This document shows positions 33,659 to 42,740 of a stretch of 64,000 nucleotides of DNA, in pieces. The notes under the pieces are model-generated. The model was given only the letters and a program-made list of their open reading frames with translations, made no database searches and had not been told where the DNA came from. Position 1 is the first letter of the stretch; each line of letters opens with the position of its first letter. Source of the DNA: Nonomuraea montanisoli (GTDB lineage Bacteria; Actinomycetota; Actinomycetes; Streptosporangiales; Streptosporangiaceae); NCBI RefSeq assembly GCF_013363975.1, contig NZ_JABWGN010000011.1:309588-373587 (forward strand), read 5' to 3'. The translations under genes and the position numbers were made by a program.

Positions 33659-34453
33659 ATGGACGCGCCTGTGCGGGTGACGATGGCGGGAGCGGGCAAC
33701 GCCTTCGGCGACGGGGGCATGCTGCAGACCTGCGTGCACGTCCAGGCGGCGGGCGGCGACGGCGCGCTGCTCGTCGACTGCGGGGCCACCGCGCTGACCG
33801 GGCTCAAGCGGCTCGGCCTGGAGCCCGGCGACGTCTCGGTCGTGGCGGTGTCGCACCTGCACGGCGACCACTTCGGCGGGCTGCCGTTCCTGGTCCTGGA
33901 CGGCCAGTTCACCCGGCGGGTCCGGCCGTTGCACCTGGTCGGGCCGCCCGGGCTGGAGGAACGGCTGGGCCAGGCGATGGAGGTGCTCTTCCCGGGCTCG
34001 TCCTCGGTGAGCAGGCGGTTCGAGGTGCGGGTCCACGAGGTGGCGCCCGGCTCGTCCGCGCACGTCGAGGGCGTCGCGGTGCGGGCGTTCGAGGCCGACC
34101 ACGCGGCCGGGGCGGTCGCGCTGGCGCTGCGGGTCGAGGTGGCCGGACGCACGATCGCCTACAGCGGCGACACCGCCTGGACCGACACGCTGATCGACGT
34201 CGCCGCCGGGGCCGACCTGTTCCTCTGCGAGGGCTACACGTACGAGCGGGCCGTGCGCTACCACCTGCACGTGCCGGAACTGCTCGCCCGGCTCGACCGG
34301 CTGAGCTGCCGCCGGCTCCTGCTCACCCACGCCGGGCCGCAGGTCCTGGCGCGGCGGGCCGAGCTGGGCCTCGACCTCGCCGAGGACGGCATGGTCCTGG
34401 AGATTCAGGGGGTCAGCCGGGAGGCCGGGCCCGCAGGGTGGACTCGCGGATGA
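33659..34453 (+). CDS. Metallo-beta-lactamase-fold hydrolase, RNase Z-like
   Basis: 264 residues. SHLHGDHFGGLPFL carries HxHxDH (about 65-71), YSGDTAWTDTL the bridging Asp, and LLLTHAGPQV the last His. Compact, close to RNase Z/phosphodiesterase-like MBL proteins, but without an exosite arm, so it is more likely a small-molecule hydrolase. ATG 33659; GTG 33653 is possible. Overlaps the convergent LacI gene by 41 bp. Confidence 0.87.
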   Translation: MDAPVRVTMAGAGNAFGDGGMLQTCVHVQAAGGDGALLVDCGATALTGLKRLGLEPGDVSVVAVSHLHGDHFGGLPFLVLDGQFTRRVRPLHLVGPPGLEERLGQAMEVLFPGSSSVSRRFEVRVHEVAPGSSAHVEGVAVRAFEADHAAGAVALALRVEVAGRTIAYSGDTAWTDTLIDVAAGADLFLCEGYTYERAVRYHLHVPELLARLDRLSCRRLLLTHAGPQVLARRAELGLDLAEDGMVLEIQGVSREAGPAGWTRG

Positions 34454-35420
34454 CCAGCCGAGGACCGATCACCACCGGCCGGCCGGGCCGCTCGCCCCGC
34501 AGCAGGCGCTCCAGCATACGCACGGCCGCCTGTCCCGCCTCCTCCAGCGGCAGGTGGAGCACCGTCACCGCGGGCTTCGTCGACTGGAGCAGGATGAAGT
34601 CGTCGGCGCTCGCCACGCTGACGTCCTCCGGCACGCGCACGCCCCGGGTGCCGAGGCCGTGGAGGAGCCCGAGGACGGTCGCGCTGTTGTAGCCGATGAC
34701 CGCCGTGACGCCGGCGGCCGCGACCGTCTCCGCCACCTCGATCCCGGCGTCCACCGTGGGCGGGATGGGCCCGGCCACGACGATGTCGGCGCCGCCCTCC
34801 TCCGCCCGGGCGCGCAGGGCCGCGATCCGGGGCGCGTCGGCCCACGACCCCGGCGGGCCGCTGACGTAGCACAGCCGCCGGTGTCCCATGCCGATGAGGT
34901 GGTCGGCGATGGCGGCCACGCCGCTCGGCGTGTCGATCAGCACCGAGGCCAGGCGGCCGACCTTGCGGTCCACCAGGACGAGCGGGATCTCCTTGGCCAC
35001 CTTGCGCAGGAACGCCTCCTCGCACAGGGACGTGGCCACGATGAGCCCGTCCACCTCGCGGGAGAGCCGCTCGACGATCCGCGTCTCACGCTCGGCGGAC
35101 AGCTCGGAGATCATCAACACGATCTGCCGGTCCTCCTCCTCGGCCGCCTGCTGCGTGGCGGCGACGAGCGGGCCGAAGAACGGGTTGGACAGGGTGGGGA
35201 CGACCAGGCCGACCAGGCCGGTGCGCCCGGTGCTCAGCGCCCGCGCCACCCGGCTGGGCCGGAAGCCCATCTCGTCGGCGATGCGCCGGATGCGCTCGCG
35301 GGTGGGCGCGGCGACGAGCGTGGGATGGATGAACGCCCGGGACACGGTGGACTTGGCGACACCCGCGACCCGCGCCACATCGGAAATACTTACCGATTGT
35401 CCCTTTTTATGGTGACCCAT
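34413..35420 (-). CDS. LacI-family transcriptional regulator
   Basis: 335 residues. N-terminal helix-turn-helix SISDVARVAGVAKSTVSRAF, hinge with RPSRVARALSTGRTGLVGLV, then a periplasmic-binding-like ligand domain. ATG 35420, with GAGGG ten bases upstream. Last gene of the minus-strand run that holds the ABC importer, adenine deaminase and amidohydrolase, 107 bp behind the latter. A motif (GCAACCGGTAGC) in that gap recurs upstream of the importer, so this is the likely local repressor. The ligand is unknown. Confidence 0.93.
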   Translation of the reverse strand: MGHHKKGQSVSISDVARVAGVAKSTVSRAFIHPTLVAAPTRERIRRIADEMGFRPSRVARALSTGRTGLVGLVVPTLSNPFFGPLVAATQQAAEEEDRQIVLMISELSAERETRIVERLSREVDGLIVATSLCEEAFLRKVAKEIPLVLVDRKVGRLASVLIDTPSGVAAIADHLIGMGHRRLCYVSGPPGSWADAPRIAALRARAEEGGADIVVAGPIPPTVDAGIEVAETVAAAGVTAVIGYNSATVLGLLHGLGTRGVRVPEDVSVASADDFILLQSTKPAVTVLHLPLEEAGQAAVRMLERLLRGERPGRPVVIGPRLVIRESTLRARPPG

Positions 35421-35506
35421 TCCATTCGCCCTCGCGCTTTTCTCGGCTCCGGCGCCATTTCTCGTGATTCGGACGTCTGAATGATTGACCGGGCGGTGAT
35501 ATCCCG

Positions 35507-35518
35507 GCAACCGGTAGC
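35507..35518. promoter_or_regulatory. Candidate LacI operator before lacI
   Basis: GCAACCGGTAGC between amidohydrolase and lacI, sharing ACCGGTAGC and GCAACCGGT with the site before the importer operon. CCGG-centred sites are typical of LacI-family regulators. Confidence 0.55.
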
Positions 35519-35527
35519 ACCGGAACG

Positions 35528-36778
35528 TCAGCCCCTGACCAGCTCCTCCAGCACGTCCACGGCGACGGTCATCGCGTCCTCGTCGACGTCGAAGCGGGGA
35601 TGGTGGTGCGGGGCCGGGTTGCCCCCGCCCACCAGGACGAACGTCGCCAGGCCGCCCCTCCCCCGCACCTCGCGGGCCCACAGGCTCACGTCGTCGCTGG
35701 CCGAGAGCGTGTGGTGGCGGCGCACCCGGCCGGGGCCGCACCGGCGCAGGGCCGCCCGGACCACGGCGTCCACCAGCGCGTCGTCCGGGACCATGGCGCA
35801 GGAGCGCCCGGTGCGCCGGACCTCGGCCCCCACCTCGTACATGGCCGCCGCGCCCGCCACCGCCGCGCGGGCCCGCCGTTCCAGCTCGGCCGCGACGTCC
35901 TCGTCGTCCGCGCGCACCTCGCAGGTGAGCTCGGCCTCGGCGGGCACCACGTTGGCCGCCTCGCCGGCGCGCAGCGTGCCGACGTTGACCCGGGTCCGCG
36001 TCCCGGGGAAGGGCGGCAGCGCGAGCAGGCGCAGCGTCGCGACCGCCGCGGCGGCCAGCGCGTCACGGCCCAGGTGCGGCGCCGAGCCGGCGTGCGCGGC
36101 GACGCCGTGGAACGAGGCGCGCAGTTTCACGGTGGCCAGCAGGCCCAGCGCTCCCCCCACGACGACGCCCGCGGGGAGGTCGTTGCCCAGGTGCAGGCCC
36201 ACAAGCCGCTCGACGCCCTCCGCCGCGCCCGCCGCGATCATCGCCTCGGCCCCCCGCGCGCCCTCCTCCGCCGGTTGGAACAGCAGCCGGACCCGGCCGG
36301 GGAAGCGCCGGTCGGCCAGGCGGTGGGCGAGCGCCACCCCGATCGCCGTGTGGGCGTCGTGGGCGCAGGCGTGCATCGCCCCGTTGGCCGAGCGGAACCC
36401 GTGCGCGGCCGGCGGGTGGCCGGGCTCGGCCGACTCGGCGACGGGCAGGGCGTCCATGTCGAAGCGCAGGCCCCAGACCGGGCCGGGCCGGTGACCGGCC
36501 AGCTCGGCCACTATCGCCGTGCCCTCGCGGGCCAGCAGGGCGGCGGCGCCCGGGTCCGCTCCGGCGGCGACGGCCTCGGCGGCGGCACGCTCGCGGGCGG
36601 CTTGGCCGGGGTAACCGGCGACGACGTCGGCCCGCATCGCGGCGCGCCCGGTCAGCAGCGTGTCGCACACGCCCGCCAGCCGCCGCAGCACCAGGGCGGC
36701 GGTGCGGATCTCCAGGAAGGCCGGCTCGGGGTGGGCGTGCAGGTCCCGGCGCAGGGCGACCAGCTCGCGCTCGTTCAC
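35528..36778 (-). CDS. M20-family amidohydrolase (AbgB/hippurate-hydrolase-like)
   Basis: 416 residues. M20D metallo-amidohydrolase: LRRDLHAHPEPAF (first block), GLRFDMDALP, the zinc site MHACAHDAHT, QPAEEGARGAEAMI with catalytic Glu pair, then the lid domain and the last metal His in NPAPHHHPRFDVDEDAM. An unusual Ala-rich insertion (about 50-95) follows the first block. Cleaves amide bonds of acylated amino acids or similar; the substrate here is unknown. GTG 36778 overlaps the upstream stop as GTGA, coupling it to adenine deaminase. Confidence 0.9.
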   Translation of the reverse strand: MNERELVALRRDLHAHPEPAFLEIRTAALVLRRLAGVCDTLLTGRAAMRADVVAGYPGQAARERAAAEAVAAGADPGAAALLAREGTAIVAELAGHRPGPVWGLRFDMDALPVAESAEPGHPPAAHGFRSANGAMHACAHDAHTAIGVALAHRLADRRFPGRVRLLFQPAEEGARGAEAMIAAGAAEGVERLVGLHLGNDLPAGVVVGGALGLLATVKLRASFHGVAAHAGSAPHLGRDALAAAAVATLRLLALPPFPGTRTRVNVGTLRAGEAANVVPAEAELTCEVRADDEDVAAELERRARAAVAGAAAMYEVGAEVRRTGRSCAMVPDDALVDAVVRAALRRCGPGRVRRHHTLSASDDVSLWAREVRGRGGLATFVLVGGGNPAPHHHPRFDVDEDAMTVAVDVLEELVRG

Positions 36779-38508
36779 GCGCCCGGCCGTCCCACGGCGT
36801 CACCGGCGTCCGGGGGCGCCGGGGAGACCACCGCCGGCTCCCACGTGCGGTCCGAGACCCGTACCAGGCCCAGATCGGTCAGCTTGATCTGCGGCGAGAC
36901 CGGCAGCGGCAGCGTGGCCACGCTCATCAGCGCGTTGCGGTGGCGCCAGCCCCACGCGTGCAGCGCCTCCCGCACGGCGCGCACCCCGTCCGCGACCTCC
37001 TCCGCGCCCCGGTCCGACATCACCCCGGCCACCGGAAGCCGCAGCCGGGCGGGCTCGCGCCCGCCGAGCAGCACGCAGATGCCGCCGTGCGCGCCGATGA
37101 CCCAGTTCGCCGCGTCGCACATCAGGCGCGCCCCGGTGCCCACCACGGTGATGTTGTGGCTGTCGTGGGCGTAGCTGGTGGCGACCGCGCCCCGGCCCAG
37201 CTCGAACCCCGTCACCGGCACCATCGCGCGCCGCCCGCTGCGCCGGTGCCGCTCGTAGACGGCCAGCAGCGCCGTGACGCCCTCCCACTGCACCACCCCG
37301 TCCCGTACGGCCAGCGTGACGGTGCCCGGCAGCGTGTAGGTGTCCTCCGGGTTGACCTGGATGCAGCGGAAGACGTACCGGCCGTCGGGCAGGTCCACCC
37401 GCCAGGCCAGGTCCGCCTCCGTGAGGGGCGCGAGGTTGACCGACGCCCCGAACGGGTTGGCCGCGACACCGCGCGGCGGCGCGTCCCCGACCACCTTCCC
37501 GCCGCACACGACCGCCACCGGGGTGAAGTCGGTCATGCTCCGCAGCAGCACCAGGTCGGCGCGCTTGCCCGGGGCGACGACCCCGCGATCGTCCAGCCCG
37601 AGCCGGCGGGCGGGGTGGAGGCTGAGGGAGCGCAGCACGGTCAGCGGCGCCATGCCCGCCTCCAGCGCGACGCGCGCGATGTGGTCGAGATGCCCCCTGT
37701 CCATGATCACGTCGGCGGCGATGTCGTCGGTCACCAAGCAGAAGTCGGGCAGGACGGGCAGCTCCTGGAGCGCGCGCACCAGCTCGGGGCTCAGGCTCTT
37801 CTCCTGGAGCATCAGCGTCATGCCGAGGCCCGCCTTCTCCACGGCGACCGCGGCGCTGTTCTTGGTGTGGTCGGAGTCGATGCCGGCCCACAGGTACTCG
37901 TTGAGGTCGTCGCCGGACAGGTTGGGGCAGTGCCCGTCGAGCCGGACGCCGGACCGGCGCGCCTCGTGGACGATCCCCATCGTGCGCGGGTCGCCGCCCA
38001 CCACGCCCCGGTAGTCCATGACCTCGCCGAGCGTGAGCACGTCGTCCCAGGTGAGCATCTCGGCGATGTCCTCGGTGGTGAGCCGGAAGCCGGTGGTCTC
38101 GAAGCCGTCCAGCGACGGCACGCACGAGGGGACGGCCCACAGCATGGTCTGGGCGGTGGCGCGGCCCTGCTCGATCATCCAGGCCATGCCGGCCCGGCCC
38201 ACGACGTTCACGATCTCGTGGGGGTCGGCGAGCACGGTGGTGGTGCCCCGGGGCAGCGTGACCCGGGCGAACTCGGCGGGCGCCAGCAGCGAGCTCTCGA
38301 CGTGCATGTGCGCGTCGACGTAGCCGGGGGCGACGAGCAGCCCGGTCCCGTCGATCACCTGTCCGGCCTCGACGGCGGCACCGGGACGGGCCAGCGCGCG
38401 GACGAACTCACCGGTGATCATCACGTCGGCGGGACGCGCCTCCCCGGTGTGCACGGAGACGACGCGGGCGCCACGGATGAGGAGGTCGCAGCTATGGGGC
38501 AGTGGCAT
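36775..38508 (-). CDS. ade: Adenine deaminase
   Basis: 577 residues, amidohydrolase-superfamily enzyme converting adenine to hypoxanthine and ammonia. Seen: APGYVDAHMHVESSLL (metal HxH), VLADPHEIVNVVG, LDGHCPNLSGDDLNEY, SDHTKNS, the VTDDIAAD block, and the C-terminal family domain with SYAHDSHNITVVGT. Length matches bacterial Ade. ATG 38508; the ribosome site is poor. Sits 100 bp behind the binding-protein gene on the same strand and overlaps the amidohydrolase start. The context hints at uptake and breakdown of an adenine-containing or amide-linked compound (inference). Confidence 0.93.
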   Translation of the reverse strand: MPLPHSCDLLIRGARVVSVHTGEARPADVMITGEFVRALARPGAAVEAGQVIDGTGLLVAPGYVDAHMHVESSLLAPAEFARVTLPRGTTTVLADPHEIVNVVGRAGMAWMIEQGRATAQTMLWAVPSCVPSLDGFETTGFRLTTEDIAEMLTWDDVLTLGEVMDYRGVVGGDPRTMGIVHEARRSGVRLDGHCPNLSGDDLNEYLWAGIDSDHTKNSAAVAVEKAGLGMTLMLQEKSLSPELVRALQELPVLPDFCLVTDDIAADVIMDRGHLDHIARVALEAGMAPLTVLRSLSLHPARRLGLDDRGVVAPGKRADLVLLRSMTDFTPVAVVCGGKVVGDAPPRGVAANPFGASVNLAPLTEADLAWRVDLPDGRYVFRCIQVNPEDTYTLPGTVTLAVRDGVVQWEGVTALLAVYERHRRSGRRAMVPVTGFELGRGAVATSYAHDSHNITVVGTGARLMCDAANWVIGAHGGICVLLGGREPARLRLPVAGVMSDRGAEEVADGVRAVREALHAWGWRHRNALMSVATLPLPVSPQIKLTDLGLVRVSDRTWEPAVVSPAPPDAGDAVGRPGA

Positions 38509-38607
38509 GGTTTCGCACTTTCGGTCACGGCGGGCGCTCTCGCGGCGCCCGCCCTCGCGGACGGGAAGCCGCATGGCGGTGACGCACCGGCCACGGCGGC
38601 GGATCGG

Positions 38608-39657
38608 CTAGCCGGCGATCTCCCGGGCGAAGCGCCGGCTCCAGGTGGTCAGGTTCCGCATGACGAGGTCGAGGTCCAGGGGGCGGAAGCCCGCCCGGAT
38701 CGGGTCGGCGGCGGCCTTCCCCGTCACCCTGGCCAGCACCGGGGGCAGCTTCGCGGCGCGGTTGACGGGTTTGTCGTTGAACGACGCCGCCGCCCGTTCC
38801 TGCGTCTCGCGTGAGAGGAGGTAGTCGATGAACCGCTCGGCGTCGGCCCGGTGCGCGCTGCCCTTGACCAGCTCGGCCCGGTTGGTGACGATGACGCGGC
38901 CGGCGTCCAGCGGCGCCCACGCGACGGGACGGCCCCTCGCGACGAGATCGACGGCGAAGATGTCGAGCGAGGGCGCCATGACCACCTCGCCCCGGTCGAG
39001 CAGGCTGGCCAGCTCGGTGCTGCGGTTGTAGAAGGTGAGGACGTTCGGCTTCAGCCGGGCCAGCGCCCGGAACGCCGCGTCGGCGTCGGCCGGCCCGCTG
39101 CCGTACGCCCGGGCGAGGGTGGTCAGGAACGGCACCCCGGCGGTGATGGCGAGGTCGGGGACGGCGACCTGCCCGCTGTAGGCCGGCTCGCCGAGCCGCT
39201 CCAGGCCGGGCGCCGAGGGGAAGCGGTCCGTACGGTACGTCATGCCGAGCAGCGCGTACGTGTAGGCGGGCCCGTAGCCGTCGGGGTTGCGGGCGAACGG
39301 GTGGGCCTCGGCCAGGTGGGGCAGGCGGGCCTCGTCCACCTTGTCGAACAGCCCTTCCTTCTCGCCCATGGCGGCGTAGAAGTCGGACATCAGCACGACG
39401 TCCACGGTGGGGGCGTTCCTGTTGACGCGCAGCTTGCTCAGCCGGTCGGCGTTGGCGCCCGTCTCCACGACCACGTCGAGGCCGGTCATCCGCTCGAACG
39501 GCTCCACCACGGCCCGCTCGACCCGGTCCGCGGCGTACCCGAAGACGCTGACGACCAGCTTGCCCGGTTCGCGCGCGGCCCCTGCCCCGCACGCGGCCGC
39601 GACCGGCGCGAGGAGGGCCAGGACGATCAGGAGGACGCGTCGCCGGTGAGCCGTCAC
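38608..39657 (-). CDS. ABC transporter substrate-binding lipoprotein
   Basis: 349 residues. Lipoprotein signal with lipobox VAAAC (Cys23), then a class II binding-protein fold (LVVSVFGYAADRVERAVVEPF, TGLDVVVETG, PTVDVVLMSDF, YTYALLGMTYRTDRF) of the polyamine/Fe3+/thiamine/2-aminoethylphosphonate group. Ligand not determinable by eye. GTG 39657 overlaps the ATPase stop as GTGA. Third component of the import system in operon order permease, permease, ATPase, binding protein. Nearness to phosphonate genes makes an aminophosphonate ligand worth testing. Confidence 0.9.
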   Translation of the reverse strand: MTAHRRRVLLIVLALLAPVAAACGAGAAREPGKLVVSVFGYAADRVERAVVEPFERMTGLDVVVETGANADRLSKLRVNRNAPTVDVVLMSDFYAAMGEKEGLFDKVDEARLPHLAEAHPFARNPDGYGPAYTYALLGMTYRTDRFPSAPGLERLGEPAYSGQVAVPDLAITAGVPFLTTLARAYGSGPADADAAFRALARLKPNVLTFYNRSTELASLLDRGEVVMAPSLDIFAVDLVARGRPVAWAPLDAGRVIVTNRAELVKGSAHRADAERFIDYLLSRETQERAAASFNDKPVNRAAKLPPVLARVTGKAAADPIRAGFRPLDLDLVMRNLTTWSRRFAREIAG

Positions 39658-40646
39658 GTGGACCGCCCTTCGAGGCCGACCGCCCGTGACAGCGGCACGT
39701 ACAGGCGGGCCGGCGCGCCGGGCGCGAGGCCGTCGTCCGGGCTGACGGCGACGAGCGAGCGGCCCTCCGCGGTCCGGAAGGTGATCGTGTAGCCGGTGCC
39801 GCGGAACCGGACGTCGGCCACGGTGCCGTCGACGACGTGCGCGTCGCCGGGCGCCTCGTCGCCGGGCCGCAGCAGGCCGAGGTGCTCGGGGCGCACCGCG
39901 ACCGGGCCCTTGCCCGGGATGTCGAGGACGTTCTCGTAGCCGAGGAAGCCGGCGACCCATCGCGTCGCCGGCGCCCTGAAGACCTCCTGCGGCGCGCCAT
40001 GCTGCACCACCCGCCCCCTGTCGAGGATCGCGATCTCGTCGGCCAGTTCGAGGGCCTCCTCCTGGTCGTGGGTGACCAGGATCGCGGTCAGGCCCGTCTC
40101 GCGCTGGACGCGCCGCAGCTCGCCGCGCATCTGGACGGCCAGCCGGGCGTCCAGGCTGGACAGCGGCTCGTCGAGCAGGAGCACCGCGGGGCGGATCGTC
40201 ACCGCCCTGGCCAGGGCGACGCGCTGCCGCTGCCCGCCCGACAGCTCCTGCGGGCGGCGGCCCGCCTGGTCGGCCAGCCCCACCAGGTCGAGGGCCTCGC
40301 CCACGCGGCGGCGCACGGTCTCGCGGGGCAGGCGGCGCATCCTCAGGCCGAAGGCGACGTTGCCGGCGACCGTCAGGTGCGGGAAGAGGGCGTACGACTG
40401 GAAGACCATCCCGATGTCGCGGCGCTCGGGCGGCAGCGCGGTGGCGTCCCTGCCGTCGATGAGCACCCGGCCGGCCGCCGGGCGCAGATGACCGGCGACG
40501 ACGCGCAGGAGCGTGGTCTTGCCGCAGCCGCTCGGCCCGAGCAGCGCCGTGAGCCGGCCGGGCGGCGCGGTCAGCTCGACGTCGTCCAGGGCGACGACGC
40601 CGGGGAACGTGTGGCGCACGCGGTCGAGCCGCACTACGGCCGCCAT
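39654..40646 (-). CDS. ABC transporter ATPase, PotA/FbpC-like
   Basis: 330 residues. Walker A GPSGCGKTT (37-45), Q-loop FQSYALFPHLT, signature LSGGQRQRVALARA, Walker B VLLLDEPLSSLD, switch His in VTHDQEEAL, then a TOBE-type C-terminal domain from about 235 (VRPEHLGLL). ATG 40646 overlaps the permease end by 13 bp. The C-terminal domain is usual for polyamine, iron, thiamine and aminophosphonate importers. Confidence 0.95.
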   Translation of the reverse strand: MAAVVRLDRVRHTFPGVVALDDVELTAPPGRLTALLGPSGCGKTTLLRVVAGHLRPAAGRVLIDGRDATALPPERRDIGMVFQSYALFPHLTVAGNVAFGLRMRRLPRETVRRRVGEALDLVGLADQAGRRPQELSGGQRQRVALARAVTIRPAVLLLDEPLSSLDARLAVQMRGELRRVQRETGLTAILVTHDQEEALELADEIAILDRGRVVQHGAPQEVFRAPATRWVAGFLGYENVLDIPGKGPVAVRPEHLGLLRPGDEAPGDAHVVDGTVADVRFRGTGYTITFRTAEGRSLVAVSPDDGLAPGAPARLYVPLSRAVGLEGRST

Positions 40647-41446
40647 CGGTCGGCCTCCTGCCGGGCGAGGACGTCGGTGAAGCCCGCGAGCCGCTCGGTG
40701 ACCAGCATGACCACCACGGCGAGGACGAGCAGCAGCGTGCAGACCGCGGCGACGAGCGGGTCGAAGGCGAACTCGACGTGGTGCAGCATCGCGACGGGCA
40801 GCGTGGTCGTGCCGGGCCCGTTGAGCAGGAGCGACAGCGGCACGTTGTTGAACGAGGTCACCAGCGACAGCACGGAGGCCGCCGCCACGCCCGGGCCGAT
40901 CACCGGCAGCGTGACGCGCGTGAACGTCGCCCAGCCGCCCGCCCCGAGGCCCCGCGCCGCCTCCTCCAGCGACCGGTCCGCCTGGGCCAGCGACGCGCCC
41001 GTCACCCGCACGGCGTACGGCAGGAGCAGCACGGTGTGGCCGGCCAGCAGCGCGCCGAACGCGCTCACCCGGAAGGTCACCATGAGGGTCTGGAAGAGCG
41101 CGTAGCCGAGGACCAGTTCCGGCACGACGACCGGCAGCGTGAACAGCGTGCCGATCGCGCCGCGCGGCCGGGCGCCGCCGCGGTTCAGTGACAGCGCCAC
41201 CGGCAGGCCGAGGGCCAGCGCGAGGACCGTGCCGGCCACCGCGACCAGCAGGCTGGTGCGCAGCGCTTCGAGAAACGGCCCGTACGAGAGGGCCTGGGCG
41301 AACCAGCGCAGCGACAGGCCGCGCGGCGGGAACTCGATCGTGTCGCCCGCCGTGAACGCGACCCCCACGACCAGCAGGATCGGGCCGAGCAGGAAGGTCA
41401 GCGCGACGGCCGCGACCGCGCCCACGACGGGATGGCGGCGGGTCAT
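40634..41446 (-). CDS. ABC transporter permease (second)
   Basis: 270 residues, six membrane spans. The EAA loop EEAARGLGAGGWATFTRVTLP contacts the ATPase and is given here in part as EEAARGLGAGGWATF. ATG 41446 overlaps the upstream permease stop as ATGA. MetI-like family, forms a heterodimer with the neighbouring permease. Confidence 0.93.
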   Translation of the reverse strand: MTRRHPVVGAVAAVALTFLLGPILLVVGVAFTAGDTIEFPPRGLSLRWFAQALSYGPFLEALRTSLLVAVAGTVLALALGLPVALSLNRGGARPRGAIGTLFTLPVVVPELVLGYALFQTLMVTFRVSAFGALLAGHTVLLLPYAVRVTGASLAQADRSLEEAARGLGAGGWATFTRVTLPVIGPGVAAASVLSLVTSFNNVPLSLLLNGPGTTTLPVAMLHHVEFAFDPLVAAVCTLLLVLAVVVMLVTERLAGFTDVLARQEADRWRP

Positions 41447-42270
41447 GAGGGCGCCGCCTTCGCCGGCGCGCGTGCCGCGAGCGCGCCCGCGGCCAGCACG
41501 ATGACGGTCATGAGCAGGGCGACCGCGGCGGCCGACGACCAGTCGACGGTGACGTTGGCGTAGTCGTAGAGCAGCGTGGCCAGCGTCGGCGTGCGGGTGC
41601 CGCCGAGCAGCAGCGGCGTGGTGAACGCGGTGACCGCGCCGGCGAAGACCAGGGTCGCGCCGACGAGCACCCCGGGCAGGGCCAGGGGCAGCGCGACGCG
41701 GCGGAACGCGGAGCCGGCGGACGCGCCGAGCCCTCGGGCCGCGGCCTCCAGGTCGGGGTGGACGTGCGCGAACGCCCCGTACGCCGTGATGATCACCAGC
41801 GGGGTGAAGAGCTGCGTCAGGCCGACGACCACGGCGGTCTCGGTGTAGAGGAGCTGCGTCGGCCGCTCGGCCAGGCCGAGCCCGGTCAGGGCCCTGCTCA
41901 GCAGCCCGGTGCGGCCCAGGATCACCAGCCAGGAGTAGGTGCGTACGACGGTGCTGAGCAGGAGCGGGAAGACGGCCAGCGCGAGCAGCACGGCCCGCCG
42001 GCGCGGCGGGCCGCGCGAGATGAGGAATCCGACGGGCAGGCCGAGGAGCAGGCAGAGGCCCGTGACCAGGGCGGCGACGCGCACCGTGCGGGCCGCGGCC
42101 CGCCAGATGTGGTCGTCGGCGGCCAGCGCGCCGAGCCGGTCGGCCAGGCCGCCGTCGTCCACGCCCGCGGGGGCCGCCACCAGCGTGACGGCGACCGGGT
42201 AGAGGAAGACCAGGGCGAGCACCGCCAGACCGGGCGCGAGCAGCAGGCCGGTGGTCCGTCTTCGCCACAA
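41443..42270 (-). CDS. ABC transporter permease (first), TTG start
   Basis: 275 residues, six membrane spans, EAA loop LEAAARGLGASAGSAFRRV. First gene of the importer operon. The TTG at 42270 is chosen because a perfect AAGGAGG lies nine bases upstream and the protein then begins LWRRRTTGLLLAPG, right at the first span. An ATG at 42342 would add 24 residues, run through the ribosome site and cover the operator-like repeats, so it is unlikely. Periplasmic loop between spans 1 and 2 is long. Confidence 0.9.
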   Translation of the reverse strand: MWRRRTTGLLLAPGLAVLALVFLYPVAVTLVAAPAGVDDGGLADRLGALAADDHIWRAAARTVRVAALVTGLCLLLGLPVGFLISRGPPRRRAVLLALAVFPLLLSTVVRTYSWLVILGRTGLLSRALTGLGLAERPTQLLYTETAVVVGLTQLFTPLVIITAYGAFAHVHPDLEAAARGLGASAGSAFRRVALPLALPGVLVGATLVFAGAVTAFTTPLLLGGTRTPTLATLLYDYANVTVDWSSAAAVALLMTVIVLAAGALAARAPAKAAPS

Positions 42271-42315
42271 CGCGATCGTCCTCCTTCCCGGGTGAGGATG
42301 GAGCCGGGGGATGAA

Positions 42316-42335
42316 ACCGGTAGCCGCAACCGGTT
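42316..42335 (-). promoter_or_regulatory. Candidate LacI operator before the importer operon
   Basis: ACCGGTAGC (42316-42324) and GCAACCGGTT (42326-42335) lie back to back, 46-65 bases before the TTG start. AACCGGTT is a perfect palindrome. The same halves occur before lacI. Confidence 0.6.
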
Positions 42336-42340
42336 CCATC

Positions 42341-42740
42341 ACCCTAGGAACGCCCGGAAAAACGGGTCAACCCGCTCAATTCCGGACACATGGCCGGGGT
42401 TGGCAGGCGGCCTCACCTGGCCTTCCATCGCTCCACGCACGGTGATCGCGGCCGCGAAACCGCTGGTCATGGGCCCGGCGAAGGCCGGCGGGAAAAAGAG
42501 AAAGAAACGTCCGTTATCTAACCGTTACCAGGACGTCCATTCTTTGGTCATCTCCGATAAATCATCAGTTAACCTCGGGCGACCTCCGGTAACGATCAAT
42601 TCCTCTTACGTTGGGTGCACCGCCTGCTACCCCGTCGCGGTTGCCGAGCATTCCGCTCATGTGTTCACGTGTCATCCGGAACAGGGGGAGCCTTCAGCCG
42701 CACACCTGTCCTTTCTCCGGACCATCAAGGTTGACGTCGA
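42341..42740. promoter_or_regulatory. Intergenic control region between importer operon and php genes
   Basis: About 400 bp without a credible gene; lower GC than the surroundings around 42490-42610 (AAAAAGAGAAAGAAA and TAAATCATCAGTTAA stretches). CCGTTA occurs at 42511 and 42522 in direct repeat 11 bp apart, a spacing used by SARP-type activators, and an inverted form (GGTAACG) lies near 42590. No certain -35/-10 pair. It should hold the php promoter. Confidence 0.5.
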
